From positions 1 to 64,000 of the forward strand of contig NZ_FORP01000014.1 of NCBI RefSeq assembly GCF_900114035.1: 64,000 nucleotides of DNA, read 5' to 3'. Positions 25,777 through 34,033 of this stretch are shown one piece after another. Position numbers and translations under genes: made by a program. The notes beneath the pieces were generated by a model. It was not told where the DNA came from, made no database searches, and saw only the letters and a program-made list of their open reading frames with translations. This DNA is from Amycolatopsis sacchari (lineage in GTDB: Bacteria; Actinomycetota; Actinomycetes; Mycobacteriales; Pseudonocardiaceae). How positions within the stretch are numbered: position 1 is the first letter of the stretch; every line of letters starts with the position of its first letter.

Positions 25777-28700
25777 TCAGTCCGCCAGCGGGGTCTGGAC
25801 CAATCGCACGTTCCGCCGTCGGTTGACGAACTGCGCCCGCCCCGGCGGCAGCGTCCGCGGTCGGAGGTTACCCAGGAAAGCGCCTTCTTCCTTGGGACAG
25901 GACAGGAGCAGCGCGGGCGTTCCCAGCTCCCACAGCCGCCGGATCACCGGGTTCATCATCGACCGGCTCGCCCCCGACGTGCTGCGCGCGATGATCAGGT
26001 GCACGCCGATGTCCGCACCCTGCGGCAGCAGCGGCAGCAACGGGTCCAGCGGCCCGCCGCCCATCCCGGACTCCGCCAGCTCGAAGTCGTCCACGATGAT
26101 GTACAGCCGCCCGCCCGTCCACCAGTCGCGGCGGTGCAGGCGGCTCGGCGGGATTTCCGGCCCCGGCACGCGTTTCTTCAACGCGGCGGCGGCGTTCGTG
26201 ACCGACTGGGCGAGCGCGTCGGCGCTCACGGCGTACTCGATCTGGTGCTCCTGCGGGATCGAGTCGTGCAGTTCGCGCCGGAAGTCGCCGAACATGACGC
26301 GGGCCTCGTCGGGGCCGTGGTGCGCCGCGACGCTGCGGGCGATGTGGCGCAACAGGTTCGTCTTCCCCGTCTCGGCGTCCCCGTAGACGAGCAGGTGCGG
26401 CGACGCGTCGAAGTCGTGCCACTGCACGGAAAGCGCGACGTCCTCGATGCCCAGCGGCATCCGCATCTCCGCCTCGGGCGCGGGCGCGGTCGGCGCGGGC
26501 AGCTCGGACACGGTGAGCGAGTGCGGCAGCAGCCGCACCTGCGGCGCCCTCGGCGCACCCGGCACGGCGAGCGCGTCCGCGAGGTCCATCGTCGCGTCGG
26601 CGAGATCCGCGTTGTCCTGGTGGCCGTCGATGCGGGGCAGCGCGGTCAGGAAGTGCAGCTTGTCCGTCGTGATCCCGCGCCCGGGGATGGCGGGCACGGT
26701 CGCGGCGACGCGGCTGTTGACCTCCGAGTCCACCGGATCGCCGAGCCGCAGCTCGAACCGCGTGCCCAGCACGTCCCGCAGCCACGGCCGCATCTCCGAC
26801 CACCGGTTCGCCGCGATCACCAGGTGGATGCCGAAGCTCAGCCCCCGCGCGGCGAGTTCGCTGAACCGGTCCTCGATCTCCTCGAAGTCCTGCCGGATCG
26901 AGTACCAGCCGTCCACCACGAGGAACACGTCGCCGTACGGGTCCTCGTCGAGGAACCGGCCCTCGCGTCGAGCCCGGCGGTAGCTGGCCATGGAGTCGAT
27001 GGTGTGCTTGGCGAACAACGCCTCGCGACGCGCCAACAGGTTCACCATCTCCAGCACGGTGCGCGTCACGCGGTCGCGGTCGAGGCGGTTCGCCACGCTG
27101 CCGACGTGCGGAAGCTTCGACAACGCCGTGAGGGTGCCGCCGAAGTCCAGGCAGTAGAACTGCACCTCGGCGGCGGTGTGGGTGAGCGCCAGCGAGCTGA
27201 TCAGCGTACGCAGCAACGTGCTCTTGCCGCTCTGCGGACCACCGACGACGGCCACGTTCCCCTTGCTGCCCGCAAGATCCGCAGTCAACAGCTCACGCCG
27301 CTGCTGCGCGGGCAGATCGACCAGTCCAACCGGGACGGACAAAGTGGACGTCTGCAGCTCACCCGCCGGACGCGGGCCCAGCTCCGGATCGTCGACCAAC
27401 GGCGGCAACAGCTGGTCCAGCGTTGGCGCCTGCTTCAACGGCGGCAGCCACACCTGGTGCGCGCGCGGACCGACGCCCCGCAGGCGCTCGATCAGCACGT
27501 CCAGCATCGCCTCGGTTTCCTCCTGCTCCGCCACGGGTTCCGGCTCGGGCTCCGGTTGCGCGGGCAGGGGCACGTAGTCGGTGCCGAACGCGACCACGTG
27601 CTGGTCCACCGATTCCCGGTGCTGCACCCGCCGCTTGCTGCGGTACGGCCCGGACGAGTACGCGCCCTTGAACCGGATCAGCGTCTGCGTGTCGGGGCGC
27701 AGGTAGCCGTTCCCGGGGCTGTTGGGCAGTTCGTACGCGTCCGGAACCCCGATCACGCTGCGGCTTTCCATCGCGGAGAACGTGCGCAGCCCGATCCGGT
27801 ACGACAGATGGGTTTCCACCTTGTGGATGCGCCCCTCGTCGAGCCGCTGCGACGCGAGCAGCAGGTGCACGCCGAGGCTCCGGCCCAGCCGCCCGATCAT
27901 CGCGAACACGTCGATGAACTCCGGTTTGCTGGACAACATCTCGCTGAACTCGTCGATCACGATGAACAACGCCGGCATCGGCTCCAGCTGCGCGCCCTGC
28001 GCCCGCGCGGCCTCGTAGTCGCGACGGGACGCGTAGTTCCCCGCCGCGCGCAGGTGTTCCTGGCGCCGGTTCAGCTCGCCGGTGAGCGCGTCCTGCATGC
28101 GGTCCACCAGCTCCAGCTCCTCGGCGAGGTTGGTGATCACCGCCGAGGTGTGCGGCAGCTGGTCGAACCCGAGGAAGGCGGCGCCACCCTTGAAGTCGAC
28201 GAGGATGAAGTTCAGGTCCTCCGACGAGTGCGTGGTCGCCATCGCCAGCACGAGCGTGCGCAACAGCTCGCTCTTGCCGGAACCCGTTGCGCCGATGCAC
28301 ATCCCGTGCGGCCCCATGCCGTCCTCGGCGGCCTCCTTGATGTCCAGCTCCAGCGGTTTACCGCTCGCGCTGATGCCGATCGGCACCCGCAGCCGCCGTT
28401 TGCTGTTCATCCGCTCGCGCCGGTACTTCACCGGGTCGAACGTGCGCAGGTCACCGAGCCCGAGCAGGCCGGCGAGGTCGTAGTCCACGGCCAGCGGTTC
28501 CTCGGCCTCGGCCGCCTCGCCGATGCGGAAGCGCGCCATCGTCCTCGCGAGCGCGGCCGCGGCGGTGGTGCTGAGGCTGTCCGGGCGGCACAGCGGACGG
28601 CTGTGGGGCTTGCCGAGGCGGTCGAACGACACCGTGCTCACCTGCTCGGCGTCCACCTCCAGGAACAGCGCCCCGGGGCGGGACTGCCACGGCAGGCAGC

Positions 28701-29739
28701 CGGAGACGTCGAGCACGACCGCGTTGCGGTAGCCCTCGTCGGCGGCGCGGTGGTCGTCGGCGACGGCGATGCCGTCCAGCAACAGCACGACGAACGGCTC
28801 GGATGCGGTGACCGGGCTGCCCGCCTCGAACCGCGGCCGGGAGGTGAAGGCGCGCCCACCGAGCATCGACTCCGCCTCGGCGACGCTCCCCGCGACCAGC
28901 CGCCGCGGGCCCGCCGCGTCCCGGTTCTCCGGATCCTGGTTGTGCGGCAACCACTTCAGCCAGTCCCAGCGGTCACGCCGGTCCTCGCTCGCGCACACGA
29001 CGATCCGCACGTCGCCCGGCGCGTGTGCGGTGGCGAGCTGCCCGAGCACCGCCCGCACCAGACCGAGCACGGCGTCGTCGTCCCCGTTGAACTGGATCTG
29101 CGCGAAACCCCGCAGGTAGACCGCGATCGGCGAGTTCGGCAGCGTCGAGTACGCGCGCAGGAACCGGCGCAAGGCGTGTGCCGACAACGGTTCCAGGTCC
29201 TCGACGGGTTTGGTGTCCGGCGGCACGAGCCGCAGGGCGGAGCGCTGCGTGCCGAGACCGATGCGGACCTCGCCGAAGTCGTCGTGGGTGGGCCGCCGCT
29301 CCCACAGCCGGTAACCGAGCGCGAGCGACCACAGCGACCGCGGGTCCGGGTGGATCCAGCGCGCCGCCTGTTGTTGCTGGGTCAGGGAACGCCGCACCCG
29401 GCCGCGCAGCTGTGCCAGGTACCGCAGGTAGTCACGCCGGTGCCCGTGCAGCTTCTGCTTGTGGGTCACGGAACTGCGCAGCAGCTGCACGACGAGCATG
29501 CCGATCACGGAGAGCACCATGAGCCCGCCGCCGATGTAGGCGAGCACGCCCGAGCCGGGGCGCACGAACATCAGCACCATCGCCAGCGAGCCCAGCCCCA
29601 TCGGCGCGTACATCAGCACCGAGCTGATCCCGCCGCCGATGTCCTCGGGGACGACGGGCGGCTCCTGGATCACGACCTCGTCGGCGGGCGCAGGCGGCTT
29701 CGGGCGCCGGGCGCGCCGGGTGAACAGCACCGTGCTCAC
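25777..29739 (-). CDS. eccC: EccC, FtsK/SpoIIIE-type ATPase of T7SS
   Basis: A 1320-aa motor and substrate-recognition ATPase. Two N-terminal membrane helices (SVLMYAPMGLGSLAMVLMF; VLAYIGGGLMVLSVIGMLVV) precede a DUF-like stalk. Three ATPase modules follow: GATGSGKSELLRTL (about residue 478), GGPQSGKSTLLRTL (about 832) and GDAETGKTNLLRHI (about 1120). The single chain matches the fused EccCa/EccCb form. The start is GTG 29739, with AAGGGAG placed six bases upstream. The frame stays open further upstream, but that region is the divergent promoter. It is the only core component on the minus strand here. Confidence 0.95.
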   Translation of the reverse strand: MSTVLFTRRARRPKPPAPADEVVIQEPPVVPEDIGGGISSVLMYAPMGLGSLAMVLMFVRPGSGVLAYIGGGLMVLSVIGMLVVQLLRSSVTHKQKLHGHRRDYLRYLAQLRGRVRRSLTQQQQAARWIHPDPRSLWSLALGYRLWERRPTHDDFGEVRIGLGTQRSALRLVPPDTKPVEDLEPLSAHALRRFLRAYSTLPNSPIAVYLRGFAQIQFNGDDDAVLGLVRAVLGQLATAHAPGDVRIVVCASEDRRDRWDWLKWLPHNQDPENRDAAGPRRLVAGSVAEAESMLGGRAFTSRPRFEAGSPVTASEPFVVLLLDGIAVADDHRAADEGYRNAVVLDVSGCLPWQSRPGALFLEVDAEQVSTVSFDRLGKPHSRPLCRPDSLSTTAAAALARTMARFRIGEAAEAEEPLAVDYDLAGLLGLGDLRTFDPVKYRRERMNSKRRLRVPIGISASGKPLELDIKEAAEDGMGPHGMCIGATGSGKSELLRTLVLAMATTHSSEDLNFILVDFKGGAAFLGFDQLPHTSAVITNLAEELELVDRMQDALTGELNRRQEHLRAAGNYASRRDYEAARAQGAQLEPMPALFIVIDEFSEMLSSKPEFIDVFAMIGRLGRSLGVHLLLASQRLDEGRIHKVETHLSYRIGLRTFSAMESRSVIGVPDAYELPNSPGNGYLRPDTQTLIRFKGAYSSGPYRSKRRVQHRESVDQHVVAFGTDYVPLPAQPEPEPEPVAEQEETEAMLDVLIERLRGVGPRAHQVWLPPLKQAPTLDQLLPPLVDDPELGPRPAGELQTSTLSVPVGLVDLPAQQRRELLTADLAGSKGNVAVVGGPQSGKSTLLRTLISSLALTHTAAEVQFYCLDFGGTLTALSKLPHVGSVANRLDRDRVTRTVLEMVNLLARREALFAKHTIDSMASYRRARREGRFLDEDPYGDVFLVVDGWYSIRQDFEEIEDRFSELAARGLSFGIHLVIAANRWSEMRPWLRDVLGTRFELRLGDPVDSEVNSRVAATVPAIPGRGITTDKLHFLTALPRIDGHQDNADLADATMDLADALAVPGAPRAPQVRLLPHSLTVSELPAPTAPAPEAEMRMPLGIEDVALSVQWHDFDASPHLLVYGDAETGKTNLLRHIARSVAAHHGPDEARVMFGDFRRELHDSIPQEHQIEYAVSADALAQSVTNAAAALKKRVPGPEIPPSRLHRRDWWTGGRLYIIVDDFELAESGMGGGPLDPLLPLLPQGADIGVHLIIARSTSGASRSMMNPVIRRLWELGTPALLLSCPKEEGAFLGNLRPRTLPPGRAQFVNRRRNVRLVQTPLAD

Positions 29740-29751
29740 GCGCTCTCCCTT

Positions 29752-29773
29752 GGTGAGTGGACTTCCCCTGATC
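29752..29773. promoter_or_regulatory. T7SS palindrome site B (eccC/eccD divergent region)
   Basis: GGT followed by GAGTGGACTTCCCCTGATC, 19 of 22 identical to site A. A weaker inverted version lies at about 29791-29817. The 136-bp gap (29740-29875) therefore could hold one site per divergent promoter. A possible -10 for eccD is TAGCTT at 29820-29825, without a good -35. Confidence 0.55.
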
Positions 29774-29875
29774 CCGGTCACCACGCCCGCCGGACCCCGG
29801 ATGAAGGGGACCGCGTGGCTAGCTTCCGGACGGGTCGCGGTCTCAAGCCCTGGCAGGAAGGACCACTGACGCCGG

Positions 29876-31300
29876 ATGTCCGTATCGAAGGAGTTGCCCA
29901 CCACCGGAGAACGTCCACAGCATCGCACAACCGCGTCGGGAAGGCTACGGTTCGTCCTCGGCGGCCGCGCGATCGACGTGGCGCTCCCGGTCGAGGTACC
30001 GCTGGCCGAACTGCTGCCCGCGGTACTGCCGCAGTTCGGCGCCGAATGGGTGGAACAGGGCGCCGACCACGAAGGCTGGGTCGTGCAACGGCTCGGCGAA
30101 GCCCCGCTCGACGAGGACCGCACCCCGGCCGAGCTCGGGCTGCTCGACGGTGAGACCGTCTACTTGCGACCGAGGGCCGACCAGCTGGCGCCGATCGACT
30201 ACGACGACCTGGTCGACGGCGTGGGCGAGCAGGTCAGGGAGCACCCCGGCGCGTGGACGCCCGCGCGCACGCGCGTGATGCTGCGCATCGGGGCGGCGGT
30301 GTTGCTGCTGCTCGGGATCCCGCTACTGGCGGGGGCGGGCGCGGACGCGCTGACCGCGTCGCTCGGCGGGTTCGTGACGTTCGCGCTGCTCGCGGGCAGT
30401 GCGCTGGTGGCGAGGGGCGCGGCGGAACCGGTCGTCGCGACGATCCTCGCCGGAGTCGCAGCCTGTTACGGCGCGCTGTCCGGCGTGCTGCTGGTGTTCA
30501 TGATGGACCCCGTCGCGACCGGCATGATGGCGTTGACGTGCGGTGCCGCGGGTGCGTTGCTGGCACTGGTACTGGGCCTGCTCGCGGTCGCCGACTCGGC
30601 GGCGTTGTTCGCGGCCGGGATCACCACGACCGCGGCACTGGTCGTGCCGGGACTGGTCGGCTCGGTCAGCCCCGCGTCTCCGCAGCAGGCCGCCGCGATC
30701 GGCCTCGTCGTCACGCTGCTGGCCGGGATCTTCGTACCCGCCACGGCGTTCCGGCTGTCCGGGCTGACGCTGCCGATGCTGCCGACGAGCGCGGCCGAAC
30801 TCACTGAGGACATCGATCCCGTGCCGTACCAGGTCGTCATCGACCGCGGCGCCGCGACGGTGGGCTACTCGCGGGCGCTGCACGTCGGTCTGGGGCTCGC
30901 GCAGACCCTGTTGCTGCCGATGCTGGTCGTCGACGGTGACGGCTGGTTGATGGCGTTGTCCCTGGTGATCGCGTTCCTGCTGTTCCTGCGGTCCCGGCAC
31001 CCGGACGGGATCGTGCAGCGGTGGGCGGTCCTGGTCCCCGCTGGCGTGACCGTGGTCGCGAACCTGCTGCGTCTCGCTGTCGGGCAGGACCTGCTTGAAC
31101 GGCTGCTCGCGCTGTGGTTCTCCGCTGTGGTCGTCGGCGTGCTGCTCCTCGTGCTGGGCAACTACCTGCCGGGGCGGCGGTTGCGGCCGTACTGGGGCCG
31201 CGCGGTGGACATCCTGGAGTCGGTGACGGCGGTGGCGGTGCTGCCGGTGTTGTTGCAGGTGCTGCACGTCTACGCCTTCGTGCGGGGATTGAGCGGCTGA
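29876..31300 (+). CDS. eccD: EccD, polytopic T7SS membrane channel component
   Basis: A 474-aa protein. The N-terminal about 100 residues form the ubiquitin-like domain (LRFVLGGRAIDVALPVEVPLAELLPAVL ... LGLLDGETVYLRP). About eleven hydrophobic helices follow from residue 135, for example AAVLLLLGIPLLAGAGADAL and AVVVGVLLLVLGNYL, as expected for EccD dimers that line the ESX inner-membrane complex. ATG 29876 has AGGAAGGA about 15 bases upstream, which is distant. Internal TTG or GTG starts before the ubiquitin fold are possible. The stop shares one base with the eccB start (TGATG). Confidence 0.93.
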   Translation: MSVSKELPTTGERPQHRTTASGRLRFVLGGRAIDVALPVEVPLAELLPAVLPQFGAEWVEQGADHEGWVVQRLGEAPLDEDRTPAELGLLDGETVYLRPRADQLAPIDYDDLVDGVGEQVREHPGAWTPARTRVMLRIGAAVLLLLGIPLLAGAGADALTASLGGFVTFALLAGSALVARGAAEPVVATILAGVAACYGALSGVLLVFMMDPVATGMMALTCGAAGALLALVLGLLAVADSAALFAAGITTTAALVVPGLVGSVSPASPQQAAAIGLVVTLLAGIFVPATAFRLSGLTLPMLPTSAAELTEDIDPVPYQVVIDRGAATVGYSRALHVGLGLAQTLLLPMLVVDGDGWLMALSLVIAFLLFLRSRHPDGIVQRWAVLVPAGVTVVANLLRLAVGQDLLERLLALWFSAVVVGVLLLVLGNYLPGRRLRPYWGRAVDILESVTAVAVLPVLLQVLHVYAFVRGLSG

Positions 31301-32706
31301 TGCAGTCGCGCAAGGACCAGGTACAGGCCTACTTCTTCGTGGTGGGCCGGCTCGTGGCGGCCGTGACGCACGGCAGCCCGGACCGGCTGGAGAGCCCGAA
31401 CCGCAGGCTCAACACCGGTGTCGTGATGGGGTTCCTGCTCGCGGCGTTGCTGGTCGCGGTGTTCGGCATCTACGGGTTGTTCGTGCCCGGCGGCGACACG
31501 TCCTGGCGGCAGGCCGGCACCATCGTGATGGACAAGAGCACCGGCGCGCGGTACGTCTACCTCGACGGACAGCTGCGCCCGGTGCTCAACTACGCCTCGG
31601 CCCGGCTCGTGGCCGCCAATTCCGGCGGCGCGGTCGTGTCGGTCTCGCGCAACTCGCTGGCCGGAACACCGGTGGGGCAACCGATCGGCATCGCGGGCGC
31701 GCCCGATTCGGTGCCGACGGCGGGAAATCTCACCAGCGGAGCGTGGACGGTCTGCGTCCAGCAACCACTCACGCCCAGCGGCACCCCCGTCGTGACCGTC
31801 CTGCTGGCGCAGCGGGAAAGCGCACCGCTCGGGACCGGGCAAGCACTGCTCGTGTCCACACCAGACGGTGCGACGTGGCTGCTGTGGCAGGGAAGGCGGC
31901 ACCGCGTGCCGGAGCGGTGGGCGCTGGACGCGCTCGGCTACGGCGGGGTGCCCGCGACGCCGGTGACGACCAGCTGGCTCAACCCGATCCCGGCCGGACC
32001 GGACCTCGCGGTCCCCCAGCTCGGCCGGGTGGGCCAGCCAGGGCCGGTCGTCGACGGGCGGCCGAGCGTGATCGGCCAGGTGTACGAGGTGCGCAACCCG
32101 GCGATCGACGCCGACCAGCTGTACCTGGTCCGCGGCGACGGGTTCGTGCCGCTGAGCCGGACCGCGGCGGCCCTCGTCCTCGCCGCACCCGTGACCAGGC
32201 AGGCGTACCACGACGGGCCGGTGGCGCCGATCCAGGTCGGCCCGGGTGCGCTGACCGGCGTGCCCGCGACGGGAACCATCGGCGACGGACTGCCACCGGT
32301 GCCGCCGGAGTTGCTGACCCCGCCGAACGGAACGGTGCCCTGCCTCCGGTACGACCCGAAGGCGAACGCCACCACCGTCGAGCTGCTCGCACAGTCGCAA
32401 GTGGACTCCGATGCGATGCCGGTCGCCCGGCACGTCGCGGGCACGATGGCGGACCGCGTGGTGATTCCGGGCGGAACCGGTGTGCTGGCAAGGGAACTGC
32501 CTGCTCCCGGCGCGACGCCGGGAGCGGCGTACCTGCTGACGGACACGGGCGTGCGGTTCCCGGTCGCGGACGCGAACGCCATGGCGGCGTTGGGGTACAG
32601 CGATTCCGACGTGGTTCGGCTGCCCGCGGAGCTGCTCGCGCTGCTGCCCACGGGCCCGGTGCTGAGCATGCAGGCCGCGTTGCAGAACCAGGGACCGGCT
32701 TCCTGA
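31300..32706 (+). CDS. eccB: EccB, T7SS periplasmic-domain component
   Basis: A 468-aa protein. It begins with the conserved SRKDQVQAYFFVVGRLVAAV cytoplasmic segment and has one membrane helix (VVMGFLLAALLVAVFGIYGLFV, about residues 42-63). The extracellular repeat domain follows, starting RQAGTIVMDKSTGARYVYLDGQLRPVLNYASARL. Cys pairs (TVCVQQ; VPCLRYD) match the EccB disulfide. It is tightly coupled to eccD. EccB contributes the large external part of the ESX core together with EccC, EccD and EccE. Confidence 0.95.
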   Translation: MQSRKDQVQAYFFVVGRLVAAVTHGSPDRLESPNRRLNTGVVMGFLLAALLVAVFGIYGLFVPGGDTSWRQAGTIVMDKSTGARYVYLDGQLRPVLNYASARLVAANSGGAVVSVSRNSLAGTPVGQPIGIAGAPDSVPTAGNLTSGAWTVCVQQPLTPSGTPVVTVLLAQRESAPLGTGQALLVSTPDGATWLLWQGRRHRVPERWALDALGYGGVPATPVTTSWLNPIPAGPDLAVPQLGRVGQPGPVVDGRPSVIGQVYEVRNPAIDADQLYLVRGDGFVPLSRTAAALVLAAPVTRQAYHDGPVAPIQVGPGALTGVPATGTIGDGLPPVPPELLTPPNGTVPCLRYDPKANATTVELLAQSQVDSDAMPVARHVAGTMADRVVIPGGTGVLARELPAPGATPGAAYLLTDTGVRFPVADANAMAALGYSDSDVVRLPAELLALLPTGPVLSMQAALQNQGPAS

Positions 32707-32721
32707 GGGGATTTCCTCAGG
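32702..32721 (+). terminator. Inverted repeat across the eccB stop
   Basis: CCTGAGG, six bases, CCTCAGG: perfect 7-bp arms that begin within the eccB stop region. There is no T-run, so it is not a classic intrinsic terminator. It might slow read-through or act as a DNA site. Its sequence TGAGGGGATTTCCTC also resembles the T7SS palindrome. Confidence 0.4.
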
Positions 32722-32733
32722 TCCGCGTTCCGG

Positions 32734-32746
32734 CGGGAATTTCCCG
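32734..32746. promoter_or_regulatory. T7SS palindrome site C (upstream of the Esx operon)
   Basis: CGGGAATTTCCCG is a perfect dyad, 73 bases before the first esx start. Together with the degenerate copy at 32702-32721 it gives two sites whose centres are about 28 bp apart. The remaining gap shows no clear -35/-10. Confidence 0.5.
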
Positions 32747-32818
32747 TCGCCGCGCGGACCGTCCGCAATAACTTGGTCCACGTAGGGCACGACGCGAATT
32801 TCCGGGAGGTAAAGACCG

Positions 32819-33151
32819 GTGTCACACAGCAACACTGCATTCGACAAGGCGCAGATCGACGCGCAGGCGCAGCGCCACGTGGACATGGCGCAGGACATCG
32901 CGCAGCAGCTGGAGAACCTGCACGTCGAGGTGCAGAACACCCTGCAGGGCAGCAGCAGCCAGATGACCAAGGCGCTCGAGCAGGTCTACACCTCCTGGAA
33001 GGAGAACGTGAAGAAGGTCGTTCTCGACAACATGAACCTGATGGCCGAGGCGATGAAGGCCGAGGCGAACAACCAGGAGATGCAGGACACCGACAACACC
33101 AGGGCGATCATGAACACCGTTTCGCCGGTGGGGTCGTTCCTCGGCGGCTGA
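32819..33151 (+). CDS. Esx/WXG100-superfamily protein with WKE in place of WXG
   Basis: A 110-aa helical-hairpin protein, first gene of the nine-gene substrate operon. The turn between helices reads VYTSWKENVKK, so the Trp is kept but the WXG glycine is replaced. This occurs in EsxB-like partners. Helix 1 (AQRHVDMAQDIAQQLENLHVEVQ) and helix 2 (VVLDNMNLMAEAMKAEANNQEMQ) are amphipathic. The start is GTG 32819, with GGGAGGT eight bases upstream. It is likely secreted as a heterodimer with the next gene product. Confidence 0.82.
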   Translation: MSHSNTAFDKAQIDAQAQRHVDMAQDIAQQLENLHVEVQNTLQGSSSQMTKALEQVYTSWKENVKKVVLDNMNLMAEAMKAEANNQEMQDTDNTRAIMNTVSPVGSFLGG

Positions 33152-33196
33152 GCCCGCTGAAAGCGCTTATCCAGACGGTACAGAAAGGACTTCATC

Positions 33197-33493
33197 GTGG
33201 CGGACGGCCTGATCACCTACGACTACACGGTCATCGAGAACTGCATCGGCGTCATGAAGCGCAAGGTGCAGGAGATCGAGCAGCAGACGCAGGACCTGCA
33301 GCACCAGGTGCAGACGCTGATGGGCACCTGGGAGGGCAGCACGGCCAGCACCTACAACAACACGGCCAACGACCTGCGGGCCGAACTCGAGCGCAGCAAC
33401 CAGAACCTCGACCTCACCAAGACCGCGCTGCAGAACGGCTCGGACGGGATGAAGTCGACCGACAGCCGCGGCAGCAAGAGCCTCGCGCTGTGA
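33197..33493 (+). CDS. WXG100 protein (EsxA-like)
   Basis: A 98-aa canonical WXG100 protein: helix (VIENCIGVMKRKVQEIEQQTQDLQHQVQT), the turn MGTWEGSTASTYNN, and a second helix (LRAELERSNQNLDLTKTALQNG). The Trp-Glu-Gly turn and the short Ser-rich tail fit a T7SS substrate. The start is GTG 33197 after AAAGGA. It lies 45 bases downstream of the other Esx gene and is the expected heterodimer partner. Confidence 0.92.
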   Translation: MADGLITYDYTVIENCIGVMKRKVQEIEQQTQDLQHQVQTLMGTWEGSTASTYNNTANDLRAELERSNQNLDLTKTALQNGSDGMKSTDSRGSKSLAL

Positions 33494-33497
33494 CCGC

Positions 33498-33526
33498 GTG
33501 CCGGGCCGGCCACCCCGGCCCGGCAC
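33498..33526 (+). promoter_or_regulatory. Perfect 12-bp hairpin downstream of the Esx pair
   Basis: GTGCCGGGCCGG, loop CCACC, then CCGGCCCGGCAC. A very stable stem with no T-run, located just after the second esx stop and before the next gene. It would protect the 3' end of a short esx transcript or attenuate read-through into the downstream genes. That matches the common need for much more Esx than other substrates. Confidence 0.6.
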
Positions 33527-33562
33527 GGTTCTCCCCGTCCACCAACGCATCCGGGAGCGAGC

Positions 33563-34009
33563 ATGTCCGACAAGACGGCTTTCAACAGCGACGCGATCAA
33601 GGAGTCGGCGAACCGGCTCGGCTCCATCATGGACGACATGTCGGCGTTCGACGAGCTGAAACCGCAGTGGCCCAACGCGGGGCACTTCGACACGGCGCAG
33701 TGGCTCGAACGGGTCGTCGACGACCGGCGCAACGGCGTGGTCGCCCACGCCGAGCGGCTCAAGATCGTGCTCAACGACCTCAAGACCAACCTCACCGCGA
33801 TCGCGGAGGACTTCACCAGCACGGACGGCGACAACGCGGGGAAGATCAAGTCCCGCGTCGACACGATGGAGAGCACGATCTCCAGCGACGTCACCTCGCT
33901 GTCGCAGAACACGGAGAACGAGCAGCACAACTTCAGCGGTGGCCCGGAAAAGCCGGAGGAGAACAACTCGGACGGCGACGGGTACGACGACGTGCTCAAG
34001 CCCGCCTGA
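33563..34009 (+). CDS. Acidic helical T7SS-operon protein, unknown
   Basis: A 148-aa protein of no recognised family. It is mostly alpha-helical (RLGSIMDDMSAFDELKPQW, LKIVLNDLKTNLTAIAEDF, SRVDTMESTISSDVTSLSQN) with a strongly acidic unfolded tail (ENNSDGDGYDDVLKP). Trp residues lie near mid-protein, without a WXG turn. The position between the esx pair and the large substrate suggests a secreted partner or chaperone comparable to ESX-1 Esp proteins. The start is ATG 33563 after GGGAG. Confidence 0.72.
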   Translation: MSDKTAFNSDAIKESANRLGSIMDDMSAFDELKPQWPNAGHFDTAQWLERVVDDRRNGVVAHAERLKIVLNDLKTNLTAIAEDFTSTDGDNAGKIKSRVDTMESTISSDVTSLSQNTENEQHNFSGGPEKPEENNSDGDGYDDVLKPA

Positions 34010-34016
34010 TCCCCTC

Positions 34017-34033
34017 GGTGAGGACACTTCCCC
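34017..34033. promoter_or_regulatory. T7SS palindrome-like site D before the 1025-aa gene
   Basis: GGTGAGGACACTTCCCC matches site B closely in its left and right parts, and sits directly before ATG 34034. Part of it (GGTGAGG) may simply be the ribosome binding site, so this is the weakest site of the set. Confidence 0.35.
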
